From Luteibacter sp. SG786 (GTDB lineage Bacteria > Pseudomonadota > Gammaproteobacteria > Xanthomonadales > Rhodanobacteraceae): 64,000 nt of DNA. The notes beneath the pieces are model-generated. The model searched no databases, had not been told where the DNA came from, and saw only the letters and a program-made list of their open reading frames with translations. The stretch lies in contig NZ_JAAOYX010000002.1 in NCBI RefSeq assembly GCF_011759605.1, forward strand, positions 310,001 through 374,000, in the 5' to 3' direction. Position 1 is the stretch's first letter. The number at the start of each line of letters is the position of its first letter. The position numbers and the translations under genes are program-made. Shown here one piece after another: positions 55,703-64,000 of this stretch.

Positions 55703-55732
55703 CGGTTCGCGTCCCAGTGAGGACGCGAACCG
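55703..55732. terminator. Hairpin after bfd
   Basis: A perfect 12-bp stem CGGTTCGCGTCC with its complement and a CAGTGA loop, then CCTTCATTCTC. It would insulate bfd from bfr. Confidence 0.65.
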
Positions 55733-55805
55733 CCTTCATTCTCGTTACGCCAAGGTCCTCAGCGGCCACGTATAGTCGTGCCCTGAACAACCAGGGAGAT
55801 CACCC

Positions 55806-56285
55806 ATGAAGGGCGACGCGAAGGTCATCGAATACCTCAACAAGGTCCTCTATAACGAGCTGGCCGCCATCAACCAGTACTTCCTCCATTACCGGATGTT
55901 CAAGGACTGGGGCTACAACGAACTGGCCAAGCACGAGTACGAGGAATCCATCGAGGAGATGAAGCACGCGGACAAGCTGATCGAGCGGATTCTCTTCCTC
56001 GACGGCCTGCCGAACCTCCAGCACCTGGGCAAGCTCCGGATCGGCGAGAACGTCGTGGAGGCCCTGCAGGGCGACCTGGACCTCGAACTCCTGGCCACCA
56101 AGGACCTGCGCGAGGCCATCGCCTATAGCGAAGGCATCCACGATTTCGTGAGCCGCGACCTGTTCAAGTTCATCCTCAGCCAGGAAGAAGAGCACATCGA
56201 CTGGCTGGAGACGCAGTTCAGCCTCATCTCCGATATCGGGCCCGAGCGTTACATGCTCAGCAAGGTGGGCTCGTTGCACGACTGA
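55806..56285 (+). CDS. bfr: Bacterioferritin
   Basis: A 159-aa iron-storage subunit. All ferroxidase ligands are at canonical positions: Glu18, Glu51, His54, Glu94, Glu127 and His130; Met52 binds haem. It oxidises and stores iron in a 24-mer shell. It follows bfd, separated by a hairpin, and ends before a terminator. Confidence 0.97.
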   Translation: MKGDAKVIEYLNKVLYNELAAINQYFLHYRMFKDWGYNELAKHEYEESIEEMKHADKLIERILFLDGLPNLQHLGKLRIGENVVEALQGDLDLELLATKDLREAIAYSEGIHDFVSRDLFKFILSQEEEHIDWLETQFSLISDIGPERYMLSKVGSLHD

Positions 56286-56344
56286 ACGTTCGCGGCGTGG
56301 CGTTCGCGCGCGAGCGCGCTTCCCACACGCCACCCGGATTCAAG

Positions 56345-56372
56345 GGCCGCCGCAAGGCGGCCTTTCTTTTTC
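56345..56372 (+). terminator. Terminator after bfr
   Basis: GGCCGCC, GCAA loop and GGCGGCC followed by TTTCTTTTTT. It closes bfr and lies upstream of the coiled-coil protein gene. Confidence 0.9.
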
Positions 56373-56450
56373 CGGGACCCGTTCCTTGACCATTGAAGGA
56401 GGCGGGGGCTATACCATGCCCGGTCTTCACGTCTCCTCCACGGAATTGCC

Positions 56451-57194
56451 ATGGCTCCACGCCAACCGCCACGGTTCGTCGTGCGCACGCTCGACGACGC
56501 GGCCAGCCAGCGCCGGACGCGCCTTCTGGTGGCAGGCGCGTGGGCGCTCAGTCTGATCCTCGTGGGCCTCGGTGCGTGGTTCGCGGCGGAGCGCGCGCCC
56601 GCGGTTGCAGGGGATCGCAGCAGCGTGAGGCAGTTGAAGGCGGACAACGAGGATCTTCGCCAGCAGGTGGCGAACCTGCAACGCGCCGGCCAGGTGGCCG
56701 AAGTGGCTGCGAAGGAACTCAAACGGAACCTTGCCGAACGCGACGAGGAGATCAGCGGCCTCCGCACCGACCTCGCATTTTACTCGCGCCTGGTGGGCGG
56801 CGGCGGCCAGCGCGACGGCCTGAAGATCCAGGGCGCCCGCAGCACGCCCGTCAAGGGCGCCGACAACGCATGGAACCTGGTGGTCACGCTGACCCAGAAC
56901 GCCCGGCGGGGCGAGGTGGTCGAGGGCTCGCTGAAATTCGCCGTGGAAGGCATCCAGGACAACAAGGTCGCCACGCTCGAGGGGCCCGCGCTCGGGCAGG
57001 GGGCTCAGGCCACCAACCTTCCTTTTTCTTTCAAATACTTCCAGCAGATCCAGGGCAGTTTCATCCTGCCGGCCGGCTTCAAGCCGACCCGGCTGCGACT
57101 CGTCGCCGATGTGAAAGGCGGCCAGGCGATCACCGGAACGGTGATGTGGGCCGATGCCCTGCGCAACGAAGAGGCCAACGATGTTCAGCAATAA
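56451..57194 (+). CDS. Membrane-anchored coiled-coil protein (DUF6776-like)
   Basis: A 247-aa protein: cytoplasmic basic start, one membrane span (residues about 25-47), a periplasmic coiled coil (RQLKADNEDLRQQVANLQRA to about 105) and a C-terminal beta-rich domain (AWNLVVTLTQNARRGE, GSFILPAGFKPTRLRL). It resembles DUF6776-type proteins often found before bactofilin genes. It overlaps the bactofilin gene by 14 bases, so the two are coupled and may act together in cell-shape or envelope functions; this is inference. Confidence 0.78.
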   Translation: MAPRQPPRFVVRTLDDAASQRRTRLLVAGAWALSLILVGLGAWFAAERAPAVAGDRSSVRQLKADNEDLRQQVANLQRAGQVAEVAAKELKRNLAERDEEISGLRTDLAFYSRLVGGGGQRDGLKIQGARSTPVKGADNAWNLVVTLTQNARRGEVVEGSLKFAVEGIQDNKVATLEGPALGQGAQATNLPFSFKYFQQIQGSFILPAGFKPTRLRLVADVKGGQAITGTVMWADALRNEEANDVQQ

Positions 57195-57615
57195 CCGGAA
57201 GAACCAGGCTCCCGCCGTCAACGCCGCGGCCACCAGCCTCATCGCCCGTGGCGTCACGCTTCGCGGCGACGTCTTCTTCAGCGGCGCGCTGCACCTGGAC
57301 GGCGCCGTCGAAGGCTCGGTCCATGCCGATGCGGGAAGCGACGGCGTTCTCACCATCAGCGAGACCGGCCGGGTTTCGGGGCGGATCGAAGTGCCCCACG
57401 CGGTCATCAACGGCGGCGTCACCGGGGATATTCACGTCACCGAACGGCTGGAACTGGCTCCGCTGGCCCGGATCGAAGGCGACGTGCATTACCAGGTGCT
57501 GGAAATGGCGGCCGGCGCGCAGGTGAACGGAAAGATGGTGCACCATGCCCCGCAGACCATCCGGCAGCTGACCCAGGCAGCGCTCCAGACCTCGCCGGCC
57601 CTGGACGAGGCTTGA
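57181..57615 (+). CDS. Bactofilin (polymer-forming cytoskeletal protein)
   Basis: A 144-aa bactofilin: a short disordered start, then repeated beta-helix turns ([55 protein letters not shown]) and a flexible C-terminal tail. Such proteins polymerise without nucleotide on the membrane and help cell shape and polarity. The ATG at 57181 is used. It is translationally coupled to the membrane coiled-coil gene upstream. Confidence 0.92.
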   Translation: MFSNNRKNQAPAVNAAATSLIARGVTLRGDVFFSGALHLDGAVEGSVHADAGSDGVLTISETGRVSGRIEVPHAVINGGVTGDIHVTERLELAPLARIEGDVHYQVLEMAAGAQVNGKMVHHAPQTIRQLTQAALQTSPALDEA

Positions 57616-57637
57616 CCTGGACCGGAACGGCGCCATT

Positions 57638-58030
57638 ATGTCCGGCATGAACAACCCATTCCCCATGGCTCCGACCGGCGCGCCCGACTACCGCTCGGGA
57701 TCGGCTCCGCTTGTCTTCACCGAAGCCGCCGCCCGCAAGGTGCACGAGCTGATCGAAGAAGAAGGCAACCCGGGTCTCAAGCTTCGCGTCTACATCAGCG
57801 GCGGCGGTTGCTCCGGGTTCCAGTACGGGTTCACCTTCGACGAGGAACAGGCGGAGGACGACCTGGCCGTGGCCCGCGAGGGCGTCACGCTTCTTGTCGA
57901 TCCGCTCTCCCTGCAGTACCTCACGGGTGCGGAAATCGACTACGCCGAGTCGTTCAGCGGCTCGCAGTTCGTCATTCGCAACCCCAACGCAAAGACCACC
58001 TGCGGCTGCGGGTCCTCCTTCAGCGCATGA
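57638..58030 (+). CDS. erpA: Iron-sulfur cluster insertion protein ErpA
   Basis: A 130-aa A-type carrier for [4Fe-4S] and [2Fe-2S] clusters. The three conserved Cys are in [12 protein letters not shown] and [11 protein letters not shown]. The N terminus with [11 protein letters not shown] is family-typical. It delivers clusters to IspG and others. It lies directly upstream of nudC. Confidence 0.95.
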   Translation: MSGMNNPFPMAPTGAPDYRSGSAPLVFTEAAARKVHELIEEEGNPGLKLRVYISGGGCSGFQYGFTFDEEQAEDDLAVAREGVTLLVDPLSLQYLTGAEIDYAESFSGSQFVIRNPNAKTTCGCGSSFSA

Positions 58031-58079
58031 CCGGTTCCTGGGCGTGAGCGTCGAGCAGGAGCGCGACAAGGCCGCCGCC

Positions 58080-59027
58080 ATGCGCGCCCGGGAAAACGTG
58101 TTCGCCGGCATCGACATCGATCGCATGTCGGAACGGCGCGACGATCGCCTGTGGGTGGAGGAGATGGAGGCGCAGCCCGACAGCCACTTCCTCGTGCTGG
58201 ACGCGGAAGGCCGCGCCTTCGTTCTCGCGGAAGCCGACTCCCCACAGTGGATGTCGCCCACGATGCGCGCCGAGCGCTTCGGCGACATACCGTCCACCTT
58301 TCTGGGCCTTGCCGCGGGCCGTGCGTGGTTCGCGCTCGTCGTCGACGAGGTGCAGGCGGAGCTTTTTGTTTCTCTCACCGGTGCCCGGCGCATGTCGCTG
58401 CGCGAGGCCGGGCTCGTCCTCGATGCCTTCGACGCCGGGCTGTTCGCCTATGCGAAGGGTATCGTTCACTGGCAACGGCAGACCCGGTTCTGCAGCCAGT
58501 GCGGCGCACCGACCCTCGTGGTGGCGTCAGGTCATCGTGTGCAGTGCACGAACCCCGACGGCGCCCACATGCACTTTCCGCGCACCGATGCCGCCATCAT
58601 CGTGATCGTCGAAGACGGCGACGCGTGTCTGCTCGGACGGCAGCGTGGCTGGCCGCCCGGCCGCTATTCCACGCTCGCCGGTTTCATCGAGCCGGGCGAA
58701 TCGCTGGAAGATGCCGTGCGCCGCGAAGTGCGCGAGGAGTCCGGCGTCGAAGTACTGCATGCCACCTACCATTCGTCGCAGCCCTGGCCGCTGCCCGCCT
58801 CGCTGATGGTCGGGTTCACCGCCACGGCGAAAACGCGCGAGATACACCTGCGCGACGACGAGCTGGAAGATGCCCGCTGGTTCACCGTGGACGACATCGT
58901 GCAAGGCATGGCGTCGGGCACGCTCGGCGTACCGCCACCGCTATCGGTGTCGTACCGCCTGATCGAGCACTGGCTGGGCATGCGCGGCGTGGATCTCGAC
59001 GAATTGGTCGCCAGCACCGCGCGCTGA
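58080..59027 (+). CDS. nudC: NAD(+) diphosphatase NudC
   Basis: A 315-aa Nudix hydrolase that cleaves NADH and removes NAD caps from RNA. GFIEPGESLEDAVRREVREE is the Nudix box, and SSQPWPLPASLM is the NudC signature. The zinc ribbon has CSQCG and one further Cys (QCTN), but the fourth Cys is absent; a His in the following DGAHMHFP may replace it. The ATG at 58080 is proposed; a GTG at 58044 is possible and neither has a strong ribosome site. Confidence 0.9.
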   Translation: MRARENVFAGIDIDRMSERRDDRLWVEEMEAQPDSHFLVLDAEGRAFVLAEADSPQWMSPTMRAERFGDIPSTFLGLAAGRAWFALVVDEVQAELFVSLTGARRMSLREAGLVLDAFDAGLFAYAKGIVHWQRQTRFCSQCGAPTLVVASGHRVQCTNPDGAHMHFPRTDAAIIVIVEDGDACLLGRQRGWPPGRYSTLAGFIEPGESLEDAVRREVREESGVEVLHATYHSSQPWPLPASLMVGFTATAKTREIHLRDDELEDARWFTVDDIVQGMASGTLGVPPPLSVSYRLIEHWLGMRGVDLDELVASTAR

Positions 59028-59079
59028 TCCTCCTGCTTCGCCTACAATCGAGGCATCGACCCGCGGATCGTGTCTGCCC

Positions 59080-59946
59080 ATGGCCTTACGTCTCCTCGCC
59101 GTACTCGTCGCCCTCGTCATCGTCTGGAGCGTGCCGCAACTGGCCCGCTGGCGTGACGACCGCTGGTTCCGTCTGTGGGTCGGCCGTCTCGCCGACATTT
59201 CCGGCCCGGGCAAGGTCGCCGTCGTGCTGCTGGTACCGGTGATCGCCTGCGTCATCGTGGCGGGCATCCTTCGTTCCCTGCCCTTCTTCGATCTGGGTTG
59301 GCTCGTCTTCGCCATCGCCGTGCTCGTCTACGCGCTGGGCCCACGCGAAATCGAAACCGACATTGACGCCGTCCTTCGCGCACGCGACACCCTGCGCCGC
59401 GACGAAGCGGTGGCGGCGCTGCGCCACGACGACGCGCCACTCGGCTGGTTTGCGCCCGTGCTCGTGGAAGCCGCGTTCTACGGCGCTTTGCGTCGTCGCT
59501 TCGGCGTGCTGCTCTGGTTCTTCCTTCTCGGCCCCGCCGGCGCGCTCGGCTATCGGCTTGCACAGACCCTCGCCCGCGACGCCGCGATGGGCCTGGATAC
59601 CGCCACGCGCGCCAGCGCGCGTCGTCTGGCCGATGCGCTCGACTGGATTCCGGCACACCTGATGGTGTTCGCGATGGCGCTTGTTTCCGACTTCGACGCC
59701 GTCATGGGCGCCTGGAAACAATGGCACCGCACCTCGGGCAGCCCGCGCTCGCGGCTGGAGCCGGATTTCCTGGGCGCGGTGGCACGCGCGGGCGTCGACG
59801 CCGATGTGGAAGCCGGCGACGGCTATGTGCAGGATGTGAGCGATCCCATCGCAGAACTGGAAGACGCCCGCCGCGTCATCCGCCGCGTACTCATCGTGTG
59901 GCTGGCAGTGGTGGCGGTGATCGTGTTGGCGGCCTGGTTCGCATGA
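59080..59946 (+). CDS. ampE: AmpE-like membrane protein
   Basis: A 288-aa inner-membrane protein with spans at the N terminus, near 45-65, in the middle and at the C terminus (VWLAVVAVIVLAAWFA). LGWFAPVLVEAAFYGALRRRFGVL and DWIPAHLMVFAMALVSDFD are the AmpE/CobD-like motifs. AmpE is linked to beta-lactamase induction with AmpD in enterobacteria, but no ampD is in the window. Confidence 0.85.
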   Translation: MALRLLAVLVALVIVWSVPQLARWRDDRWFRLWVGRLADISGPGKVAVVLLVPVIACVIVAGILRSLPFFDLGWLVFAIAVLVYALGPREIETDIDAVLRARDTLRRDEAVAALRHDDAPLGWFAPVLVEAAFYGALRRRFGVLLWFFLLGPAGALGYRLAQTLARDAAMGLDTATRASARRLADALDWIPAHLMVFAMALVSDFDAVMGAWKQWHRTSGSPRSRLEPDFLGAVARAGVDADVEAGDGYVQDVSDPIAELEDARRVIRRVLIVWLAVVAVIVLAAWFA

Positions 59947-59970
59947 CGTAGGAGCGCGCCCTGCGCGCTC

Positions 59971-61845
59971 CTAGAGGTCGTCGCCGCGCAGTTCGCTTAC
60001 GCGCGCCTGCAGCACAGCCGCATTGGCTTCGTTGGCCGGTACCGGCGCACCGCCCACCAGCTCGATCTTAGACCAGAAGCGCCTTGGCAGGCGGGTGCGG
60101 TGCAACGCGCTGTCCCTGCGGCTGAAGATGCTGCCCCACATGCCGCGCAATGCCAGCGGCACGACGGGAACCGGCCGGCGAGCGAGGATGCGGTCGATGC
60201 CGGGACGGAAGTTCTGGATGCCGCCGTCGCGCGTGATGCCACCCTCCGGGAAGATGCAGACCACCTCGCCACGGGCCAACGCCTCGTCCACCTCTTCGAA
60301 CGCGCGCTCCATCAACTGCGGATCTTCGTGCCGCCCCGCGATCGGGATCGCCTTCGCAGTGCGGAAGACGAAACTCAGCACGGGAATGTCGTAAATCTTG
60401 TAGTACATGACGAAACGCATCGGCCGGCGCACGCTGGCCATGAGGATCAATGGGTCCATGAAGCTCACGTGGTTGCACACCACCAGCGCCGCACCCTCGT
60501 CCGGCACGTTCTTCAATCCGTCGACGCGTACCCGATAGAGCGTATTCACGAGCACCCAGGTGACGAAGCGCATCATGAATTCGGGGACGAGCGTGAAGAT
60601 GTACACGGCCACCGCGATGTTAACCAGCCCGGTGACGAGGAAGATCGTCGGCACATCGAAACCCAACGCCGTCAGGCCAATGCCGAACGCCGCAGCGGCG
60701 CAGATCAGCAACGCATTCACGATGTTGTTGCCGGCAATCACCCGCGACAGGCGCTCGCGCGGTGCGCGGCTCTGCACGAAGGCGAACAGCGGCACCACGT
60801 AGAAACCGGCGAACGCACCGATCATGGTGAGGTCGATCATGGCGCGCCACGCGCCCGGCACGCCGACGAAGGCCAACCAGTCCAGCGCCATGCCCGGCAC
60901 AGTGGCGGGGCGCGCAAAGTACAGGTCGATGGCGAACACGGTGAGTCCGAACGCGCCCATCGGTACCAGGCCGATTTCGACGCGCTTGCGTGACAACCGT
61001 TCGCACATGAGCGAACCGACGCCCGTTCCCAGCGAGAACAGCGTGAGCACCAGCGTGTTGACCGACCCGTCACCGCCCAGCACGTGGCGCGTATAGGTGG
61101 GTAGCTGCGCGATCATCACCGTGCCGAAGAACCAGAACCAGGAGATGCCCAGCACGGCATGGAACACCGCACGGTCTTCGTGCGTGATTCTCAGCACGTG
61201 CCAGGTTTCGCTGAAGGGGTTCCAGTTGAATCGCAAGCTCGGCGCGGTGGCGGGGGCGGCGGGAATGGCTCGGCTGGCGAGGTAGCCGGCACACGCGATA
61301 CCGATCGTCGTGAGCGAGGCGGCCAGCGTGCCATAGCCGGCGATCAGCATCAGCGAGTTGCCGACGATCATGCCGATCAGCATCGCAAGTTGCGTACCCG
61401 TTTCCACCAGTGCATTCCCGCCGACCAGTTCGCTGCGCTCCAGCGCCTGGGGGAGGATGGAGTACTTGATGGGCCCGAAGACGGTCGAATGCACGCCCAT
61501 GAGGAACAGCACCACGAGCAGCAGGGACACGTGGTGGGTAAAGAAGCCGACGGCGGCGATCCCCATGGCCGCGATCTCGAACAACTTCACGTAGCGAATG
61601 ATCCGCGTCTTCTCGAACTTCTCCGCGAGCTGACCGGCGGTGGCGGAGAACAGGAAATACGGAAGGATGAAGAGCGCGGGCGCAAGGTTGGTGTAGAGCG
61701 ACACCTGCTTGTCCGGCAGCCCCATCTGGAATGCCACCAGCATGACCATCGCGTTACGGAACGCGTTGTCGTTGAAGGCACCGAGCGCCTGCGTCCAGAA
61801 GAACGGCGCGAAGCGCCGCTTGGCGAGAAGGGAGAACTGCGACAT
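59971..61845 (-). CDS. LplT-like MFS transporter fused to PlsC-like acyltransferase
   Basis: A 624-aa inner-membrane protein. The first ~420 residues form a 12-span MFS carrier like lysophospholipid transporter LplT (GAFNDNAFRNAMVMLV, GVHSTVFGPIKYSILPQ). The C-terminal ~200 residues are an acyltransferase: NHVSFMD (HX4D motif), FPEGGITRDG and VPLALRGMWG. It likely flips lysophospholipids inward and reacylates them. Unlike Aas, there is no AMP-binding acyl-activating domain. The ATG at 61845 is chosen. Confidence 0.9.
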   Translation of the reverse strand: MSQFSLLAKRRFAPFFWTQALGAFNDNAFRNAMVMLVAFQMGLPDKQVSLYTNLAPALFILPYFLFSATAGQLAEKFEKTRIIRYVKLFEIAAMGIAAVGFFTHHVSLLLVVLFLMGVHSTVFGPIKYSILPQALERSELVGGNALVETGTQLAMLIGMIVGNSLMLIAGYGTLAASLTTIGIACAGYLASRAIPAAPATAPSLRFNWNPFSETWHVLRITHEDRAVFHAVLGISWFWFFGTVMIAQLPTYTRHVLGGDGSVNTLVLTLFSLGTGVGSLMCERLSRKRVEIGLVPMGAFGLTVFAIDLYFARPATVPGMALDWLAFVGVPGAWRAMIDLTMIGAFAGFYVVPLFAFVQSRAPRERLSRVIAGNNIVNALLICAAAAFGIGLTALGFDVPTIFLVTGLVNIAVAVYIFTLVPEFMMRFVTWVLVNTLYRVRVDGLKNVPDEGAALVVCNHVSFMDPLILMASVRRPMRFVMYYKIYDIPVLSFVFRTAKAIPIAGRHEDPQLMERAFEEVDEALARGEVVCIFPEGGITRDGGIQNFRPGIDRILARRPVPVVPLALRGMWGSIFSRRDSALHRTRLPRRFWSKIELVGGAPVPANEANAAVLQARVSELRGDDL

Positions 61846-61978
61846 CCGGTGCCACCGTGTGGGTTCACGGCAGTGTAGCCGGTCGCGCTGACGCACTCCT
61901 ATCAGAAGGGCCGTATTGGAGTTTGCGTGGCGGTCTGCCGTGCGCGGCGAGCGGGCGTTCCGTCGCCGCCCCTTTTCC

Positions 61979-63262
61979 TTACCGGCGTGACAGTGCGCGG
62001 TGTGCGATGTCACTGCGATGGAAGGCGCCGCTGAAGCGAATGCCATCGACAGCCGCATAGGCTCGCTCACGTGCCTCGACCAGGTCGGCCCCGAGCGCAC
62101 AGACGGCGAGCACACGCCCGCCCGCGGTGACCGGGCATCCATCCGCGCCTTCCGCGGTACCGGCATGGAATACTTTCACGTCCGGCCCGAAGTCGGTGTC
62201 CGCTCCCTCGATCGGATCGCCCGATCGCACCTTCCCGGGATAACCGTCCGCGGCGATCACCACGCCCAGCGCGGGGCGCGGATCCCACTCCGCCTGCACG
62301 GCGGCGATACGGCCGTCGAGCGCTGCCTCGACGAGGTCCACGAGATCCGAGCGCAAGCGCAGCATGATCGGCTGCGTTTCGGGATCGCCAAAGCGCACGT
62401 TGAACTCAATGACCTTGGGCGCACCGGTCTTGTCGATCATGAGGCCGGCATAGAGGAAACCGGTGAAGGGCATGCCGTCGGCCGCCATGCCCGCGAGCGT
62501 GGGCTCGATCACTTCGCGCATGACACGAGCGGATACCTCGTCCGTCACCACGGGGGCCGGCGAATACGCGCCCATGCCTCCCGTATTCGGGCCCTTGTCG
62601 CCGTCGTCGCGGCGCTTGTGATCCTGGCTGGTCGCCATCGGGAGGGCGTGCACGCCGTCCGCGATCACGATGAAGCTCGCCTCTTCACCGTCGAGGAATT
62701 CCTCGATGACCACGCGAGACGAGGCGTCGCCAAAGGCCTGTTGGCCCAGCATGTCTTCGAGTGCCGCCTCGGCTTCGGCGAGCGTCATCGCCACGATCAC
62801 ACCCTTGCCGGCGGCAAGACCATCGGCCTTGATGACGATGGGCGCGCCCTTCTCGCGAACGTGCGCGAGCGCGGGTGCCAGTTCGGTGAACACGGCGTAG
62901 TGCGCGGTGGGAATGCCGTGACGGGCGAGGAAGTCTTTCGCGAACGCCTTGCTGCCCTCGAGCTGCGCGGCGGCGGCGGTCGGGCCGAAGCAACGCAGGC
63001 CTTCCCGCTTGAAGCGATCGACCACGCCAGCCACCAGCGGCACTTCGGGGCCCACCACGGTGAGCCCGACACCCTCGCTGCGCGCCAGCGCTACCAGACC
63101 ATCGATATCGGTCACGGCAACCGCGGCATTACGCATGCCGGGCTCACGCGCCGTTCCGGCGTTGCCTGGCGCCACGATCACCTCGTCCACGCGCGGGGAC
63201 TGGCCGATTTTCCAGGCCAGCGCGTGTTCGCGCCCGCCGCCGCCGATGACGAGGACTTTCAT
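61979..63262 (-). CDS. purD: Phosphoribosylamine-glycine ligase
   Basis: A 427-aa ATP-grasp enzyme of purine synthesis step 2. LVIGGGGREHALAW at the start, KADGLAAGKGV and SQDHKRRDDGDKGPNTGGMG, and the metal-binding EFNVRFGDPE are diagnostic. It makes GAR from phosphoribosylamine, glycine and ATP. It lies between the LplT-PlsC gene and an AMP-binding enzyme gene, all on the minus strand. Confidence 0.98.
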   Translation of the reverse strand: MKVLVIGGGGREHALAWKIGQSPRVDEVIVAPGNAGTAREPGMRNAAVAVTDIDGLVALARSEGVGLTVVGPEVPLVAGVVDRFKREGLRCFGPTAAAAQLEGSKAFAKDFLARHGIPTAHYAVFTELAPALAHVREKGAPIVIKADGLAAGKGVIVAMTLAEAEAALEDMLGQQAFGDASSRVVIEEFLDGEEASFIVIADGVHALPMATSQDHKRRDDGDKGPNTGGMGAYSPAPVVTDEVSARVMREVIEPTLAGMAADGMPFTGFLYAGLMIDKTGAPKVIEFNVRFGDPETQPIMLRLRSDLVDLVEAALDGRIAAVQAEWDPRPALGVVIAADGYPGKVRSGDPIEGADTDFGPDVKVFHAGTAEGADGCPVTAGGRVLAVCALGADLVEARERAYAAVDGIRFSGAFHRSDIAHRALSRR

Positions 63263-63322
63263 GGGATTCTCCGGATGTCGAGCTGGCCATTCTAACTTGG
63301 CCCCTGGGTGCAGGGGCCTGCA

Positions 63323-64000
63323 CTAAAGCGCCGGTCGAATGAGCGTCAGCAGGTCGCCGCGCGGAAGCTTGCCGGTTTCGTTGCGCGGCAAGGCCTCCAC
63401 CAGACGCAGCGGACGGGGCAGGAAGACGGGATCCATCGCCTGGCGCAACACGGCGAGAACGGCCTGCTCGGTCATGCCAGGGGCGACCACGAGGCCGGCG
63501 ATGCGGCGGATGCCGGAGGCGTCGGGTTCGTCGAGTTGGAACAGCACGCCATCGCGCACGCCATCGATGGCCAGCAGGCGGCGATTGAGGTCGCCGAGCG
63601 ATGCGCGCTTGCCTGCGATTTCCAGCAGGTCGGTGTTGCGTCCGCGCAGGCGGAAACGGCGGCCTTCGTCGTGCAGCGTGACGATGTCGGCAAGCGCGAT
63701 CGGTTCGGCCAGTTGCGGGGCGTGCACCAGCGTGCCGTCGGGCTGCGGGTGCAAGGTGACGCCGTCGTAGAGCGTCCACTCTTCATCCACCGACGTGCGC
63801 CGGCTGGCGAAGACGCAGGTTTCCGTGGAACCGAAGACTTCGCATACCGGGGCGCCGAAACGTTTCTCCGCTTCCGCCGCCAGTTCGGCCGGCATCGGTG
63901 CGGTGGCGGACACGAACGCCGCGAGCGTCGGAAGCTGCACGCCGGATTCCACGATGGCGCGCAGGTGCACGGGCGTGATGACCAGCACGCGCGGTTCGGG
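63323..64000 (-). CDS. AMP-binding acyl-activating enzyme, 5' end missing
   Basis: The C-terminal ~225 residues of an adenylate-forming enzyme; the coding frame runs off the right edge of the window, so the start lies outside it. GSTETCVFASRRT is the A5-like motif, RLRGRNTDLLEIAGKRASLG the A8 hinge and PRNETGKLPRGDLL the A10 lysine. It resembles acyl- or aryl-ACP/CoA ligases of pigment clusters such as xanthomonadin or aryl polyenes, but only neighbours outside the window could confirm this. Confidence 0.85.
   Translation of the reverse strand, partial: PEPRVLVITPVHLRAIVESGVQLPTLAAFVSATAPMPAELAAEAEKRFGAPVCEVFGSTETCVFASRRTSVDEEWTLYDGVTLHPQPDGTLVHAPQLAEPIALADIVTLHDEGRRFRLRGRNTDLLEIAGKRASLGDLNRRLLAIDGVRDGVLFQLDEPDASGIRRIAGLVVAPGMTEQAVLAVLRQAMDPVFLPRPLRLVEALPRNETGKLPRGDLLTLIRPAL

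Overview
The window is a high-GC gammaproteobacterial chromosome segment, most likely from the order Xanthomonadales, family Rhodanobacteraceae (Luteibacter/Dyella-like). This is inferred from the gene content (complete atp operon, thr operon, ubiJ-ubiB, bfd-bfr, erpA, purD), the many GTG/TTG starts, and dispersed TGTGGGAGCC-type palindromic repeats. No phage, plasmid, insertion sequence or CRISPR array is visible.

Layout. 1-3.7 kb: an aldo/keto reductase, then two SDR genes divergent from a LysR regulator, with a 17-bp palindrome between. 3.7-10 kb: two large M16 zinc peptidases on the minus strand with a small DUF4156-like lipoprotein between them. 10.0-10.6 kb: a very good sigma-54 promoter with two upstream palindromes drives two tandem paralogous membrane microproteins of 27 and 65 aa. 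10.6-14.9 kb: trmL, ubiJ, ubiB, a TruC-like pseudouridine synthase and a PEP-mutase-like enzyme. 15.1-16.4 kb: CsbD and DUF1328 stress proteins, then a gene-poor stretch holding an inverted pair of ~140-bp repeats. 16.4-22.1 kb: a LytS/LytTR two-component pair with a beta-propeller protein, an Rrf2 regulator with a thioredoxin-reductase-like enzyme, and an esterase.

22.1-29.0 kb is the most interesting part. An exported thioredoxin-like protein, an OmpR-type regulator and an EnvZ-type kinase form one operon. Divergent from it is a seven-gene operon of the recently recognised bufferin type (RiPP metallophores made by MNIO/DUF692 enzymes). Its order is Ohr/OsmC, a 4-Cys DUF2282 precursor, DoxX, an exported alpha/beta hydrolase, a second 6-Cys precursor, one MNIO (BufB-like) and its DUF2063 partner (BufC-like). 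Two different precursors apparently share one modifying enzyme. A strong hairpin lies between the second precursor and the enzyme gene. The divergent promoter region carries four TGTA half-sites on a roughly 10-bp period, with an 18-bp perfect palindrome.

29-41.5 kb: an aldo/keto reductase with divergent LysR, tRNA-Arg(CCG), an M61 peptidase, two related outer-membrane-type proteins flanking a glutathione transferase, an amino-acid permease, a glycerophosphodiester phosphodiesterase and a CpdB-like nucleotidase. 41.5-45.2 kb: threonine biosynthesis (leader peptide rich in Thr codons, a homoserine dehydrogenase lacking the aspartokinase half, thrB, thrC). 45.4-52.8 kb: the F1Fo ATP synthase operon on the minus strand with two related long palindromes inside it. 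53-64 kb: housekeeping genes: a phasin-like protein, queD, a LuxR regulator, tRNA-Met, rppH, bfd-bfr, a coiled-coil protein with a bactofilin, erpA, nudC, ampE, an LplT-PlsC fusion, purD, and the 3' part of an AMP-binding enzyme cut by the window edge.
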